64,000 bases of DNA from Anabaena sp. UHCC 0204 (GCF_009711975.1 NZ_VIKW01000025.1:1-64000), one strand, 5' to 3'. Positions 1 through 9,726 are shown, counted from the stretch's first letter. The notes: generated from the letters alone by a model not told the origin. Made by a program: numbers and translations.

Positions 1-72
1 GTTGTGTTATTGGTTTTATGATTTGTTTTTGGGACTTTTGGCAAAATAACATTCGACAAAATCAAGCAGAAA

Positions 73-1365
73 ATGAATAAACAAAAACAACCAGTAACGC
101 GATTATTTTCTCATCTGGAATTTGATGGTAATAAGCTGCAACATCAACCAGGAAGTGTTTTAGGAAATATAGCTTTAATTGCAGGAACAAGTGTTGGAGC
201 AGGGATTCTGGGATTACCTGCGGTAACTTTACCATCTGGGATTATCCCATCTACAATTTTACTTCTGACTGTATGGGCTTACACTGTAATTTCTGGGTTA
301 TTAATTGCAGAAGTTACTTTAAATGTGATGCGAGTTGAGGGAATTCCCCATTTAGGGTTACTAGCAATCATAGAAAAAACTGTTGGTAAATTGGGAGCGA
401 GAATTGCCGGAGTTGCATATTTATTTATGCACTATGCTCTTCTAGTGGCATATATGACTGAAGGTGGGGAAGTTTTAGCCACAACATTTAATCAAGTTTG
501 GCAGTTAGAAAATATTTTACCTCACTGGGTAGGAACAGTTAGTTTTGCTCTGGTATTTGGTAGCATGATGTATTTAGGTAGAGATAAATTAATTGAAAAA
601 TTAAATGAGATATTTATCATCATTCTCCTAACTGTCTTTGTTGGGTTATTAGTATTAGGAGGAATGCAAGTCCAAAGCTCTCAATTTTTGGTGCAGAATT
701 GGCACGCTATTGGTCGTTCTGTTGCTGTTATGTATGTAGCAATGTTTTTTCAAAGTATTGTCCCGTTGGTTGTCACCCAATTGGAAGGGGATGTTCCTAA
801 AATTCGACAATCTATTATTATTGGTTCTCTGATTCCGCTATTTATGTTTTTGGCTTGGAATGCTGTGATTTTAGGCTGTATAACTCCAGATATTCTTCAG
901 CACAATGGCGGAAATGAGAGTGTATTTGATCCATTGCAAATCCTGCGAAATGGTCGTTCTGGGGGATGGTTTGCAATGTTATTATCAATTTTTTCGGAAT
1001 TTGCAATTATTACATCATTTATTGGTGTAACTTACGGGTTAAGGGATTTTTTCAAAGATGTTTCCTCGATGACTAAAAGCGAAATTTCTCGTTTACCGCT
1101 CTATTCTTTAGTGTTGCTTCCACCGCTGGGTTTAGGAACATTTAATCCCACTATCTTTTTTCATGCCCTAGAATATACAGGAACATTTAGTATTTCCATT
1201 TTAGGGGGGATTATGCCAGCTTTAATGCGTTGGCGACAAACTCAAATACCAGAATTTACCAATAGCAAAAATCAAGTTTTAGTTCCGGGTGGAAAAATAA
1301 CATTAATATTGATGATTTTTGGTGCATTGCTTCTAATCGGTAGACAAGTTTTTCAATTTATATAG
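73..1365 (+). CDS. Aromatic amino acid permease (Tyr/Trp type)
   Basis: This 430-residue polytopic inner-membrane protein shows the start of the HAAAP (TyrP/Mtr) family. A short cytoplasmic N-terminus is followed by a first membrane segment with GTSVGAGILGLP at about residues 38-49, the glycine-rich substrate and ion site of this fold. About 11 hydrophobic segments follow, as expected for proton-coupled uptake of tyrosine or tryptophan. The length is normal (about 400-430). It is not in an operon with its neighbours, and a long non-coding gap follows. The family is clear, but the exact substrate cannot be read from sequence. Confidence 0.88.
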   Translation: MNKQKQPVTRLFSHLEFDGNKLQHQPGSVLGNIALIAGTSVGAGILGLPAVTLPSGIIPSTILLLTVWAYTVISGLLIAEVTLNVMRVEGIPHLGLLAIIEKTVGKLGARIAGVAYLFMHYALLVAYMTEGGEVLATTFNQVWQLENILPHWVGTVSFALVFGSMMYLGRDKLIEKLNEIFIIILLTVFVGLLVLGGMQVQSSQFLVQNWHAIGRSVAVMYVAMFFQSIVPLVVTQLEGDVPKIRQSIIIGSLIPLFMFLAWNAVILGCITPDILQHNGGNESVFDPLQILRNGRSGGWFAMLLSIFSEFAIITSFIGVTYGLRDFFKDVSSMTKSEISRLPLYSLVLLPPLGLGTFNPTIFFHALEYTGTFSISILGGIMPALMRWRQTQIPEFTNSKNQVLVPGGKITLILMIFGALLLIGRQVFQFI

Positions 1366-1395
1366 GTTGTCACTTTATAGATGAAATACAATCGA

Positions 1396-1415
1396 GGGCG
1401 GGGAAACCCCACCCC
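1396..1415. repeat. Dispersed palindrome GGGCGGGGAAACCCC
   Basis: This is a G-run/C-run palindrome just after the permease stop. The same motif, allowing small changes, recurs at 6831-6849, 6878-6892 and 51527-51546 in this window. It lies near 3' ends of genes, so it may act as a transcription stop or simply be a multiplying palindrome. Confidence 0.6.
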
Positions 1416-1519
1416 TACAGGTTTTGATATTTAATGACTGTATCTCACAAAGAGTACATACCGCTATATTCAGCGTTGTCAATTATCAATTGTCAATTGT
1501 CAATTGTTTATGAATAAAA

Positions 1520-1548
1520 CCTCCCTTGTCGGGTAATGACAAGAGAGG
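1520..1548. terminator. Hairpin with 11-base arms
   Basis: The arms CCTCCCTTGTC and GACAAGAGAGG pair with one mismatch around a 7-base loop. It lies 155 bases after the permease stop. There is no long T-run, so the terminator role is uncertain. A leader or repeat hairpin is equally possible. Confidence 0.35.
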
Positions 1549-2161
1549 ATTTGGAGCTAAAGTCCGGTAGGGTAATCGGGCTATTTAATATTTAATATTT
1601 ATAGTGATTAAATCCAGTCCCCCTTTAGATATATAAATTGATGATCATTACCATCAATTGGTATTATTTAAGCTTTTTGTGAAAAAAAATCCCTTGTTTG
1701 TATAAACTGTCAGACATTTAACTTACATGATTAGGGTAGGCAAGATGCCCAACACTAAAATAGTTTTATTTAATGGAAATATGCAGGTTAAAAGTTGAGC
1801 GGCTGATTACAAACAAAGGGATCTACTGTTAAAGTTCGTCAGGTGATCGGAATATTAAATATGTAGTATTTATTGGGTGTGCGTTGATTCCTCCATTAGG
1901 TAGATAAAAATTTGTACATCAATATCTAGTTGTATATTTTTAGACTATAAATCAATACAAATCACAGGTTGCCGAGAAATAGGTGACTATAGTCATGGGT
2001 AAATTTCTCAAAAATCTTTATACTAAGTTTATAATTCTTAAAGATTAAGCAATGTATATATTTATGTCCAACGCATATTAATGAGAAATCGTCAGGTTAT
2101 CTGCTGTTGTTCAGATATCAACGGTTATTAACCCTAAAGAATTTGCAGAGGAGTAGAATTA

Positions 2162-3463
2162 ATGATTTTGGATATAAAACAGTCAGAGAGAAAAACGCAG
2201 AAGATATTCATACCTTGTGTTTTAGGACTAGCTTTACTATCAGCTAGTTGTGGTTCATTACCAAAAGAATCAGCGGAAGCACAATCAAGAAGACCTCAAC
2301 GCGAGAGCCAAGAACCTGCGGTTGATGTAGCGATCGCTCGCACTAATCTTTTAACTCCCCAACCAGAGTATATTGGTAATACAGCACCATATCGGGTTGT
2401 TTCTGTGCGATCGCAAGTCGAAGGCAGACTCATCGCTTTAAATCTAGACATTGGTGATACAGTCCAACGGGGAAAAATCATCAGCCAATTGGATGACACC
2501 CTCTTACTCACAGCCCTAAGACAAGCCGAAGCCGAACTAGCAACCACTGAATCAGAAGTAGCCAGAGCTATGACTCAGGTAAATAATGCTCGCGCTCAAG
2601 TGGAAAGAACACGGTTAGAATTGGTTCAAGCACAGGCAGATTCTCGCCGACTGACACAATTATACAAAGAAGGGGCAATTCCCGAACAAAGCGCCCAACA
2701 AGCTCAAACTCGCGCCAAAACCGCAGCCCAAGCCCTCCGCTCCGCCACTGAACAAGTTAGTACAGAAAAGCAAGCCGTATCCGCTGCTCAAGGTAGAGTA
2801 TTTGCCCAAAAAGCAGCCGTTAGCGCCGCTAAAGAACGTCGTTCTTATGCCCGTTTAATTTCTCCTATTACTGGTGTAGTTACAGAAAAAGTCACAGAAC
2901 CAGGAAATTTATTACAACCTGGTAGCGAAGTTTTAAAAGTTGCCGACTTTAGTCGCGTTAAAGTCGTCGCCCAAGTTTCGGAATTAGAATTAGCAAAAAT
3001 ACAAGTTGGGCAATCTGCACAAGTCAAATTAGATGCCTTTCCCGACCAAAAATTTATTGGTAGAGTAGCCCGTATTTCTCCTACTGCTGATACCACAGCC
3101 CGGTTAATACCTGTGGAAATTGTGATGCCTAATAGTAGGGGTAAAATTGGTAGCGGACTATTAGCAAGAGTGAGTTTTACCAACCCAACTCCACAGCGTG
3201 TAGTCGTACCAGCAACAGCAATTAGTAGTCAAGATAAAAAGCCAGAAGCACAGTTAGAAAATACTAACTCTACCCTTTTTGTTTTAGACAAAAAAGGTGA
3301 TAAAACCACAGTCAAAGAACGCTCAGTTTCTTTAGGCAAAATCGCTAACGGCAAAATAGAAATTCTCACCGGTTTACAACCAGGAGAAAGTTATATTGTT
3401 CGCAGCAGTGAACCATTAAAAGATGGTGCAACTGTGAAATTATCAATGTTGTCGGAAAATTAA
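2162..3463 (+). CDS. RND efflux periplasmic adaptor (HlyD/MFP family lipoprotein)
   Basis: This 433-residue membrane fusion protein links an RND pump to an outer-membrane channel. Residues 1-30 form a lipoprotein signal with lipobox LSASC (Cys about 30). A barrel-sandwich half (VRSQVEGRLIAL) follows, then a long alpha-helical hairpin of about 100 residues rich in Ala and Gln. The second lipoyl half (SPITGVVTEKVTEPGNLL) and beta-barrel segments come last. A GAGGAG-like ribosome site lies just upstream of the ATG. The RND permease follows 171 bases downstream on the same strand, so the two act together. No TolC gene lies in the window, and the substrate is unknown. Confidence 0.92.
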   Translation: MILDIKQSERKTQKIFIPCVLGLALLSASCGSLPKESAEAQSRRPQRESQEPAVDVAIARTNLLTPQPEYIGNTAPYRVVSVRSQVEGRLIALNLDIGDTVQRGKIISQLDDTLLLTALRQAEAELATTESEVARAMTQVNNARAQVERTRLELVQAQADSRRLTQLYKEGAIPEQSAQQAQTRAKTAAQALRSATEQVSTEKQAVSAAQGRVFAQKAAVSAAKERRSYARLISPITGVVTEKVTEPGNLLQPGSEVLKVADFSRVKVVAQVSELELAKIQVGQSAQVKLDAFPDQKFIGRVARISPTADTTARLIPVEIVMPNSRGKIGSGLLARVSFTNPTPQRVVVPATAISSQDKKPEAQLENTNSTLFVLDKKGDKTTVKERSVSLGKIANGKIEILTGLQPGESYIVRSSEPLKDGATVKLSMLSEN

Positions 3464-3570
3464 TATAAAAGGCAAGATTTAATAACGTAAGTTGCTAGTT
3501 AGATAAATTTTCAGAATCACGATATCCACCGATTAAAGGATTAACAGGATGATAACTTAAATTTTATCAC

Positions 3571-3625
3571 CAACCACCAATCACCAATCACCAATTACCA
3601 ATCACCAATTACCAATCACCAACCA
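3571..3625 (+). repeat. Heptameric short tandem repeats (ACCAATC/ACCAATT)
   Basis: Near-perfect 7-base units repeat about eight times between the adaptor and the permease gene. They end only about 10 bases before the permease ATG, so they occupy its ribosome-site region. This is the STRR type known from heterocystous cyanobacteria. Confidence 0.8.
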
Positions 3626-3634
3626 GATAACTAT

Positions 3635-6600
3635 ATGCAACAACCAAACATAAATAGCGGATTTAGTTTGAGTGCTATTTCTATCCGGCAACATATTGGC
3701 ACACTGATGCTAACCTTAGCAGTCGTGGTAATGGGTGTATTTTTTATTCTGCGATTACCTGTAGATTTATTACCATCAATTACCTATCCTCGGATTGGTG
3801 TTCGTATAGAAGCACCAGGGATTTCTCCAGAAGTAGCAGTTGATGAAATTACTAAACGTTTAGAAGAATCTTTTAGTGCGACAGAAGGGGTACTACAGGT
3901 TTTTTCTCAAACCCGTGAGGGTAATGTCAGCTTAAATTTATACTTCCAACCAGGGGGCGATATTGATCAAGCCCTAAATGATGCTACAGCTACCTTTAAC
4001 CGAGCGAGAAATAGATTACCAGACACTATTGGAGAACCACGAATATTCAAATTTGATCCTTCTCAATTACCAGTTTATGAATTTGCAATAACTTCACCTA
4101 CCCTGAAAGGTGTTGATTTGCGGGTATTTGCAGAAGAAGAATTAGCTCGTGAATTAAATGTAGTTCCCGGAGTCGCTGTAGTAGATGTATCAGGAGGAGT
4201 GAAAGAAGAAGTTAGAGTAAACATTAATTTAGAAAGATTGCAATCTTTGGGAGTTGGTTTAAATGATGTTTTGACAGAATTAAGAAACCGGAATCAAGAT
4301 ATTTCTGGTGGTCGAATTTTAGGAACAAGTTCCGAATCGTTAACTCGGACATTAGGACGCTTTCAAAATGCGGAGGAAATTAGCAATCTATTATTTGAAG
4401 CTGATATTCCTAACTCTAATATCAGAAATCGGGTTTACTTACGTGACTTTGCTGAAGTTATTGATGGTGCAGAAAATCAGCGGGTATATGTTTTATTGAA
4501 TGGGGAAGAATCGGTAAAAGTCAGTATTCAAAAACAACCAGATGCGAATACAGTTAATGTAGTTGATGGGATCAAAAAACGATTAGAAGAACTGCAACAA
4601 GCTCGTGTAATTCCCTTAGAAGCAACACTGACACCAACTTTAGATGAATCTAAATTTATCCGTAATTCTATTGCTAACGTTACCACTTCAGGATTAATTG
4701 GTACAGGGTTAGCAGCGATCGCTGTTTTGATATTTTTAGGTTCTTTTCGCCAAACTTTAATTATTGTTCTGGCTATTCCTCTCGCATCTTTAGCCGCTAT
4801 CATTTTGATGGGATTATTTGGTTTATCTCTCAACGTTTTCAGCTTAGGTGGTTTAGCCTTGGGTGTGGGAATTGTGGTAGATAACTCCATCGTCATGTTA
4901 GAAAATATTTCCCACGGTATCCGCAATTCCCAGTTATCAGTTATTCAACAATCAGAGCAAAGTAGCCGCGAAGTAGAATCAGCTTTATTAGCTTCTACAA
5001 GTACAAACTTAGTCGCCGTATTGCCATTTTTGCTAATTGGTGGTTTTATCTCTTTACTATTTAATGAGTTAATTTTAACCATCAGTTTTGCGGTAGCAGC
5101 TTCCATTTTAGTCGCAGTAACTGTTGTCCCGATGATGACATCTCAGTTATTGGGGATAAAATTTTCCAGTTCTTTAAATAATTTTTGGCCCCTGCGAGAA
5201 TTTAATCGTCAGTTTGATGCGTCTACAAGATTATACGGAAGGTTTTTAGGTGGGCTATTACGTTGGCGGTTGTTAACAATTGCGATCGCTATTATCATCT
5301 TAGGTGGTGGTAGTTTGTGGATGGCTCCTCAAATTTCTCAACAAATCCTTCCCCGTATCAACACTGGACAAGCTACTTTATCGGCGCAATTTCCTCCCGG
5401 TACACCCCTAGAAACTAATCAAAAAGTCATGAAAGCGGTAGATGAAATTCTCCGCAATCAACCAGAAACAGCTTACGTATTTTCGACAATCGGCGGTTCT
5501 CTGTTTGGTGGTAATACTAACTCTAACCCCTTGCGAAGTTCTAGCACTATTACCCTTAAATCTGGTAGTGATTTAGATGCTTATATAGAGAGAGTTACTC
5601 AACAATTAAATAAACTGAACTTAGTAGATATTCGTTTGCGTCTTTTTCCTGGACAAGTCCGGGGTTTAATTCTGAATAACTCTCCTATTAGAGGTGCTGA
5701 TGTTGACATTATTCTTCAGGGAAATGATGCTAAAACTTTAGAAACAGCCGGTCGTCAAGTATTAGGAACTTTAGATAAACAAATTTCCTCTGTGAGATTT
5801 CGTCCTGACGCAGATAGTCGTCAACCAGAAATTCAAATTCTCCCAGATTGGGAACGAGTCGCAAATGTGGGTTTGAATGCTAAAGATATTGGTGACACCA
5901 TTCAAACTGCAATTACAGGTACTATTCCTACGCAATTGCAACGCGCAAATCGGTTAATAGATGTGCGAGTTCAATTAAATGAATCCTCATTACAAACAAC
6001 TGCCCAATTAGAAAGATTACCGTTATTTGTTGATAACAACTATCAAATCCGTTTGAGTGATGTGGCTAAAATTAGCATAGGTCAAGCACCAGGAGAAATC
6101 CAGCGCATTAACCAACGTCAGGTATTTTTAATTGCTGGAAATTTAGCAGAAGGGGCTAATCTCGGTCAGGCTATTTCCCAGGTAAACCAAGTTCTCAGCA
6201 GCTTAGATTTACCCGCAGGTGTGAGCATTTTACCCAGTGCAGCCGTTGAATCTAATCAACAATTACAAAAATCACTACAACTTTTAGGAGGACTAGCCGC
6301 CTTCTTAGTATTTGTTGTCATGGCGGTACAATACAACTCTCTCGTTGACCCTTTGGTAATTATGTTTACCATTCCTCTAGCATTAGCTGGGGGTATTTTC
6401 GGTCTTTACATTACGGAAACTCCCATTGGAGCTACGGTCATAGTCGGTGCAGTTCTATTAGTCGGTATTGTTGTTAACAACGCCATTATCATGATAGAAC
6501 TGGCCAACCAACTTCGGGAACGGGATAAAATTGACCGCCGCACCGCTATTTTACAAGCTGCACCCCAACGCCTTAGACCAATATTAATGACGACAATTAC

Positions 6601-6826
6601 CACCGTTTTAGGGATGTTTCCTATCGCTTTGGGAATTGGGGAAGGGTCAGAATTTCTCCAACCATTAGGTATCGTTGTCTTTTCTGGTTTATCTTTAGCA
6701 ACACTGCTAACTCTGTTTATTATTCCCTGCTTTTACACAATCCTACATGATTTAGTTGGTATTCGCTGGGCAAAACCAGTATTAATAAGGTTGCGTACAT
6801 TGAGAAAAAGCTTACTGAAAACCTAA
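3635..6826 (+). CDS. RND efflux permease (AcrB-like)
   Basis: This 1063-residue inner-membrane proton/drug antiporter has the usual duplicated layout. TM1 is at about residues 20-42, a large periplasmic porter and docking loop follows, then TM2-6. A second large loop precedes TM8-12. TM4 has GVGIVVDNSIVMLEN (D416, N417 where AcrB has two Asp). The matching TM10 segment reads VGIVVNNAIIMIE near residue 948, where AcrB has its relay Lys, so the proton relay resembles the VVNN subgroup of RND pumps. Length is normal. It is co-oriented with its adaptor. Substrates are not predictable. Confidence 0.94.
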   Translation: MQQPNINSGFSLSAISIRQHIGTLMLTLAVVVMGVFFILRLPVDLLPSITYPRIGVRIEAPGISPEVAVDEITKRLEESFSATEGVLQVFSQTREGNVSLNLYFQPGGDIDQALNDATATFNRARNRLPDTIGEPRIFKFDPSQLPVYEFAITSPTLKGVDLRVFAEEELARELNVVPGVAVVDVSGGVKEEVRVNINLERLQSLGVGLNDVLTELRNRNQDISGGRILGTSSESLTRTLGRFQNAEEISNLLFEADIPNSNIRNRVYLRDFAEVIDGAENQRVYVLLNGEESVKVSIQKQPDANTVNVVDGIKKRLEELQQARVIPLEATLTPTLDESKFIRNSIANVTTSGLIGTGLAAIAVLIFLGSFRQTLIIVLAIPLASLAAIILMGLFGLSLNVFSLGGLALGVGIVVDNSIVMLENISHGIRNSQLSVIQQSEQSSREVESALLASTSTNLVAVLPFLLIGGFISLLFNELILTISFAVAASILVAVTVVPMMTSQLLGIKFSSSLNNFWPLREFNRQFDASTRLYGRFLGGLLRWRLLTIAIAIIILGGGSLWMAPQISQQILPRINTGQATLSAQFPPGTPLETNQKVMKAVDEILRNQPETAYVFSTIGGSLFGGNTNSNPLRSSSTITLKSGSDLDAYIERVTQQLNKLNLVDIRLRLFPGQVRGLILNNSPIRGADVDIILQGNDAKTLETAGRQVLGTLDKQISSVRFRPDADSRQPEIQILPDWERVANVGLNAKDIGDTIQTAITGTIPTQLQRANRLIDVRVQLNESSLQTTAQLERLPLFVDNNYQIRLSDVAKISIGQAPGEIQRINQRQVFLIAGNLAEGANLGQAISQVNQVLSSLDLPAGVSILPSAAVESNQQLQKSLQLLGGLAAFLVFVVMAVQYNSLVDPLVIMFTIPLALAGGIFGLYITETPIGATVIVGAVLLVGIVVNNAIIMIELANQLRERDKIDRRTAILQAAPQRLRPILMTTITTVLGMFPIALGIGEGSEFLQPLGIVVFSGLSLATLLTLFIIPCFYTILHDLVGIRWAKPVLIRLRTLRKSLLKT

Positions 6827-6830
6827 GTAG

Positions 6831-6849
6831 GGGCGGGGTTTCCCCGCCC
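6831..6849. terminator. GC palindrome between convergent genes
   Basis: A perfect 8-base stem GGGCGGGG/CCCCGCCC with a 3-base loop lies between the ends of the RND gene and the convergent glycosyltransferase. It could stop transcription from both sides, although no T-run follows. It belongs to the dispersed palindrome family found four times in the window. Confidence 0.5.
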
Positions 6850-6858
6850 ACTCAGAAG

Positions 6859-7974
6859 TCAGGATTCCGTAATGGCTGGGTTTCCCCGCCCGTTTAGGAT
6901 TCTATCAGCCAGCCATAACTCTTCGTACACCGCCAATGTTTCTTGATGTACACGAGCAACATTTAACCATTCTAGATTGTCCTGCGATCGCTGTTTCCAT
7001 TCCTGGAGTGTATCTGCATTAGTCAGAAGTTTTGTCAATGCTTCAGCCAATTTTTGACTATCCTGAGCCGGAACTAACATCCCCGCTTTCCCATAATCCA
7101 AAGCTTCTGGAATACCATCTACCTCAGTAGCGACAATAGCCGCCCCTGCTTCCCTCGCTTCCGAAAGCACCAAGGGACAGGGGTCACGGTGGGAAGCCAA
7201 GACAAAAATATCACAAGCTAGTAAATAACCTTGTGGTTCTGACTGAAATCCTTCAAAATGAATCTGATTACTCACAGATGTTGCTTGAGCTTGAGATTCA
7301 AATATTTCCTTATCGGGTCCATTTCCTACTAAATATAAATGCGCTGCGGGAAAATTTTTAGCCACTTCCTCAAAAGCTGCAATTAACTCAGCAATACCCT
7401 TACGTTGATACATTCCTGCTACAGTAGCGATCGCCGGATGCTGTAAATTTAAAGGTTGATAATCTGATATTTGCCGAGTGCGCGGACTATCTAAAGTACC
7501 ATTCCGAACTACCCTGAGTTTTCGTTCCGGAATTCCCCGTTTGACCATCGAATTTTTGACAGCTTTGCTAACAGCAATTACTCGGTCAGCTAAACCCATC
7601 AAAATGCTACTACGTTGAAATTCATTATGAACAGTAGCCACTAAATTATATCTATTTCCCCATCTCAACGAACTTGCTAAAACCACACCAGTCATCATGT
7701 GAGCATGAACTATATCAGGCTGAAATTCTCGCACAATTTCCCGATAAGCGATCGCTGCTTTCATCATCTTGATTGGTTGACGACTTTGGTCTATGGCGTA
7801 GTGTTTAACACCAAATTGATGTAATAATTTTTCATACTCTCCCCCCGCTGAAATTACCGCCACATCATCACCAGATTTTGCTTGTAAACAAGCCAGATCC
7901 ACAGCTACATTGACAATCCCATTCCCGATTTCTTGGATATGATTCAATATATGTATGATTCGCATAACCTGCAA
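6859..7974 (-). CDS. GT4-family glycosyltransferase (group 1)
   Basis: This 371-residue glycosyltransferase has a GT-B fold. The N-terminal half begins MRIIHILNHIQEIGNGIVNVAVDLA. The C-terminal nucleotide-sugar half has GNGPDKEIFE, FEGFQSEPQGYLLACDIFVLASHRDPCPLVLSEAREAGAAIVAT (the E-x7-E region) and GIPEAL. It transfers a sugar from an activated donor onto a glycan or lipid, and no neighbour shows which. Translation may start at the first Met or at MRIIHI, 9 bases on. The last residues (NGRGNPAITES) are encoded by a partial copy of the GC palindrome repeat, so the natural C-terminus seems to have been altered by repeat sequence. Confidence 0.88.
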   Translation of the reverse strand: MQVMRIIHILNHIQEIGNGIVNVAVDLACLQAKSGDDVAVISAGGEYEKLLHQFGVKHYAIDQSRQPIKMMKAAIAYREIVREFQPDIVHAHMMTGVVLASSLRWGNRYNLVATVHNEFQRSSILMGLADRVIAVSKAVKNSMVKRGIPERKLRVVRNGTLDSPRTRQISDYQPLNLQHPAIATVAGMYQRKGIAELIAAFEEVAKNFPAAHLYLVGNGPDKEIFESQAQATSVSNQIHFEGFQSEPQGYLLACDIFVLASHRDPCPLVLSEAREAGAAIVATEVDGIPEALDYGKAGMLVPAQDSQKLAEALTKLLTNADTLQEWKQRSQDNLEWLNVARVHQETLAVYEELWLADRILNGRGNPAITES

Positions 7975-8396
7975 AAGATGTATTAAGAATTAAATTTATC
8001 TCACTCATCAAAAAATATCAATAAAGAAAGTTATAAGAATTCAGAAATCAGATCAATTAAAAATCTTAACTTCTTACATTCTCAACATTTATATATGTCA
8101 TTTGTTTTGATAAGTCGTGTTCATAATATATAAACCTTATTTTCCTTTGTCTGTACTTTAAGAAACAGATATTAAATATTCTAGTTAACAAATTTGCAGT
8201 CAGCAATTAGTAATTAATCATGCAGTAATTTTCCCAGAATGAGATATAGTCATCCGCAATTATTCGTGAATAAAAATAACAAGATCCCCTACTTATTAGA
8301 AAAATCGGGGATCTAAATCCGGGGATTTACAGTATATTACAGGGACATAAAAATCCAAACATAGCTATCACCACACCACGCTTTGAGGAAATTACA
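7975..8396. other. AT-rich gap between two minus-strand genes
   Basis: No gene is seen. The side near 8282-8314 holds the likely pdxH terminator. The rest is AT-rich and should contain the promoter of the glycosyltransferase, but no confident -35/-10 pair was picked. Confidence 0.5.
8282..8314 (-). terminator. Rho-independent terminator of pdxH
   Basis: Perfect 8-base arms AGATCCCC/GGGGATCT flank a 17-base loop. Read on the minus strand the hairpin is followed by TTGTTATTTTTATT. It sits about 80 bases beyond the pdxH stop in the direction of transcription. Confidence 0.65.
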
Positions 8397-9041
8397 TCAA
8401 GGTGATAAACGCTCAATTTTCCAACTGCCATCATCTACATGAGTGTATAATAAACGATCATGTAACCGACTTGATCTTCCTTGCCAAAATTCAATTTCTT
8501 GGGGAATAACCCGAAAACCTCCCCAATGAGGAGGACGAGGAACTTCCAGATTTTCATATTTGCGTTGAAATTCCTGTAATTGCTGCTCCAAAATTTCCCT
8601 ACTCGCAATTTTTTCACTTTGATTAGAAGCCCAAGCACCTAAACGACTAAAGGGTGGACGGACTTCAAAATAGCTATCAGATTGTTCCGAGGAAATTTTC
8701 TCCACAGTTCCCACAATTCTTACTTGACGTTCTAATTCAGCCCACCAAAAAACCAAAGAAGCATGAGGATTTGCGGATATTTCTTGTCCTTTTTGACTGT
8801 TGTAATTAGTAAATAAAACAAAACCCCGTTCATCAAAATCTTTCAATAGTACCATTCTCGCCGAAGGTTTACCATCTGGTGTACAGGTAGCCAAAGTCAT
8901 AGCATTAGGTTCAGGTAACTGGGCTGCGATAGACTGGCTAAACCAAGTTTGAAATTGTATAAAGGGATTAGGGTCAATTTCGTTTTCATTCAAATCTTGC
9001 AATGTGTAATCTTTGCGAAGATCCGCAATACTTTTATCCAT
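8397..9041 (-). CDS. pdxH: Pyridoxamine 5'-phosphate oxidase
   Basis: PdxH oxidises pyridoxamine or pyridoxine 5'-phosphate to PLP using FMN and oxygen. The 214-residue protein has the family order. NAMTLATCTPDGKPSARMVLLKDFDERGFVLFTNYNSQKGQEI (about 47-89) binds FMN and phosphate. It continues with ASLVFWWAELERQVRIVGTVEKI, then RPPFSRLGAWASNQSE, then PPHWGGFRVIPQEIEFWQGRSSRLHDR, and ends ERLSP. Length matches the family. It stands alone with its own terminator. Confidence 0.96.
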   Translation of the reverse strand: MDKSIADLRKDYTLQDLNENEIDPNPFIQFQTWFSQSIAAQLPEPNAMTLATCTPDGKPSARMVLLKDFDERGFVLFTNYNSQKGQEISANPHASLVFWWAELERQVRIVGTVEKISSEQSDSYFEVRPPFSRLGAWASNQSEKIASREILEQQLQEFQRKYENLEVPRPPHWGGFRVIPQEIEFWQGRSSRLHDRLLYTHVDDGSWKIERLSP

Positions 9042-9265
9042 TGTTTTTATTTTCTCCTGATTTTTATAGAACGATAAGTAGGTAGGTGGGAAAACTTATA
9101 ACTATGTCATTGCGAGTGGAACGGAGTGGAACGCAGCAATCCCAAGAGTTTTGGGTAATTTACAGTTCGTTACATAGTTGGGTTGGTTAGCATCTACCTA
9201 CTTACTTACTAATAAAATTTTACCGCGAAGGCGATCGCACCATCCCCACATACAACAGGAGTCGT

Positions 9266-9334
9266 AAGGGCGAAGCATTCGGGCGACAAATTCTCGGTTT
9301 TTCCCCAAGTTCATTTTCCGAATGCTTCGCCCTT
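9266..9334. repeat. 17-base perfect inverted repeat
   Basis: AAGGGCGAAGCATTCGG (9266-9282) and its exact reverse complement (9318-9334) flank 35 bases. A further GAATGCTTCGC copy follows at about 9340. This is a cyanobacterial dispersed stem-loop or small MITE-like unit. Confidence 0.65.
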
Positions 9335-9357
9335 AAATTGAATGCTTCGCTTCTACA

Positions 9358-9460
9358 TCAAACACTGATGCTTCTATTTCCGTCAAAATACATCTGTACA
9401 CAAATGCTGATTCTTCTCCATCTCCCGTCAGAGATACATCCGTATAGGCTTTGTGTATAG
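9358..9460 (+). repeat. Degenerate tandem dispersed repeat (copy 1)
   Basis: Two degenerate units, each built around GATGCTTCT...CCGTCA...ATACATC.GTA, follow each other. The second unit (about 9383-9447) is clearly related to the reverse complement of 19236-19302. No coding sense is apparent. Confidence 0.55.
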
Positions 9461-9688
9461 GTTTCAATTTAGATTCTGTATCTCATTGATTTACAATACT
9501 ATATTTTAATGCTAATTTATCTCAATAATTGTTGTCATACTTCAATTGCCACTAATTTGCAACTGTTAATACATCAATTTTGCTTATCACCTTATGGGGT
9601 AAAGATTAATCTTAGTATTTTGCAAAAAATTAGCAAAATGTTCTCTATATCAATGGTATTTTTGTTAATACCTAGTACCGCAAGGCGG

Positions 9689-9726
9689 AATTAAAAATTA
9701 AAAATTAAAAATTAAAAATTAAAAAA
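9689..9726 (+). repeat. AATTAAA heptamer tandem repeat
   Basis: About five head-to-tail AATTAAA units, an STRR typical of Nostocales, lie in the gap upstream of the iron-uptake gene pair. Confidence 0.75.

Larger units (their letters stand above)
1366..2161. other. Non-coding gap rich in repeats and hairpins
   Basis: No gene is seen in these 800 bases. The gap holds a G/C-rich palindrome (1396-1415), a CAATTGT heptamer run (about 1479-1510) and a hairpin with 11-base arms (1520-1530 / 1538-1548). It also holds two perfect 12-base inverted arms about 107 bases apart (1690-1701 / 1810-1821). Two stretches, about 1555-1640 and 1829-1910, resemble each other as degenerate direct copies. The efflux operon starts at the end, so part of this may be its leader. 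Confidence 0.6.

Noticed and set aside
9509-9694. A 61-codon plus-strand frame in the 9-10 kb gap
   Set aside because: No domain and no ribosome site; its end runs into an AATTAAA tandem repeat and the region is full of repeats.
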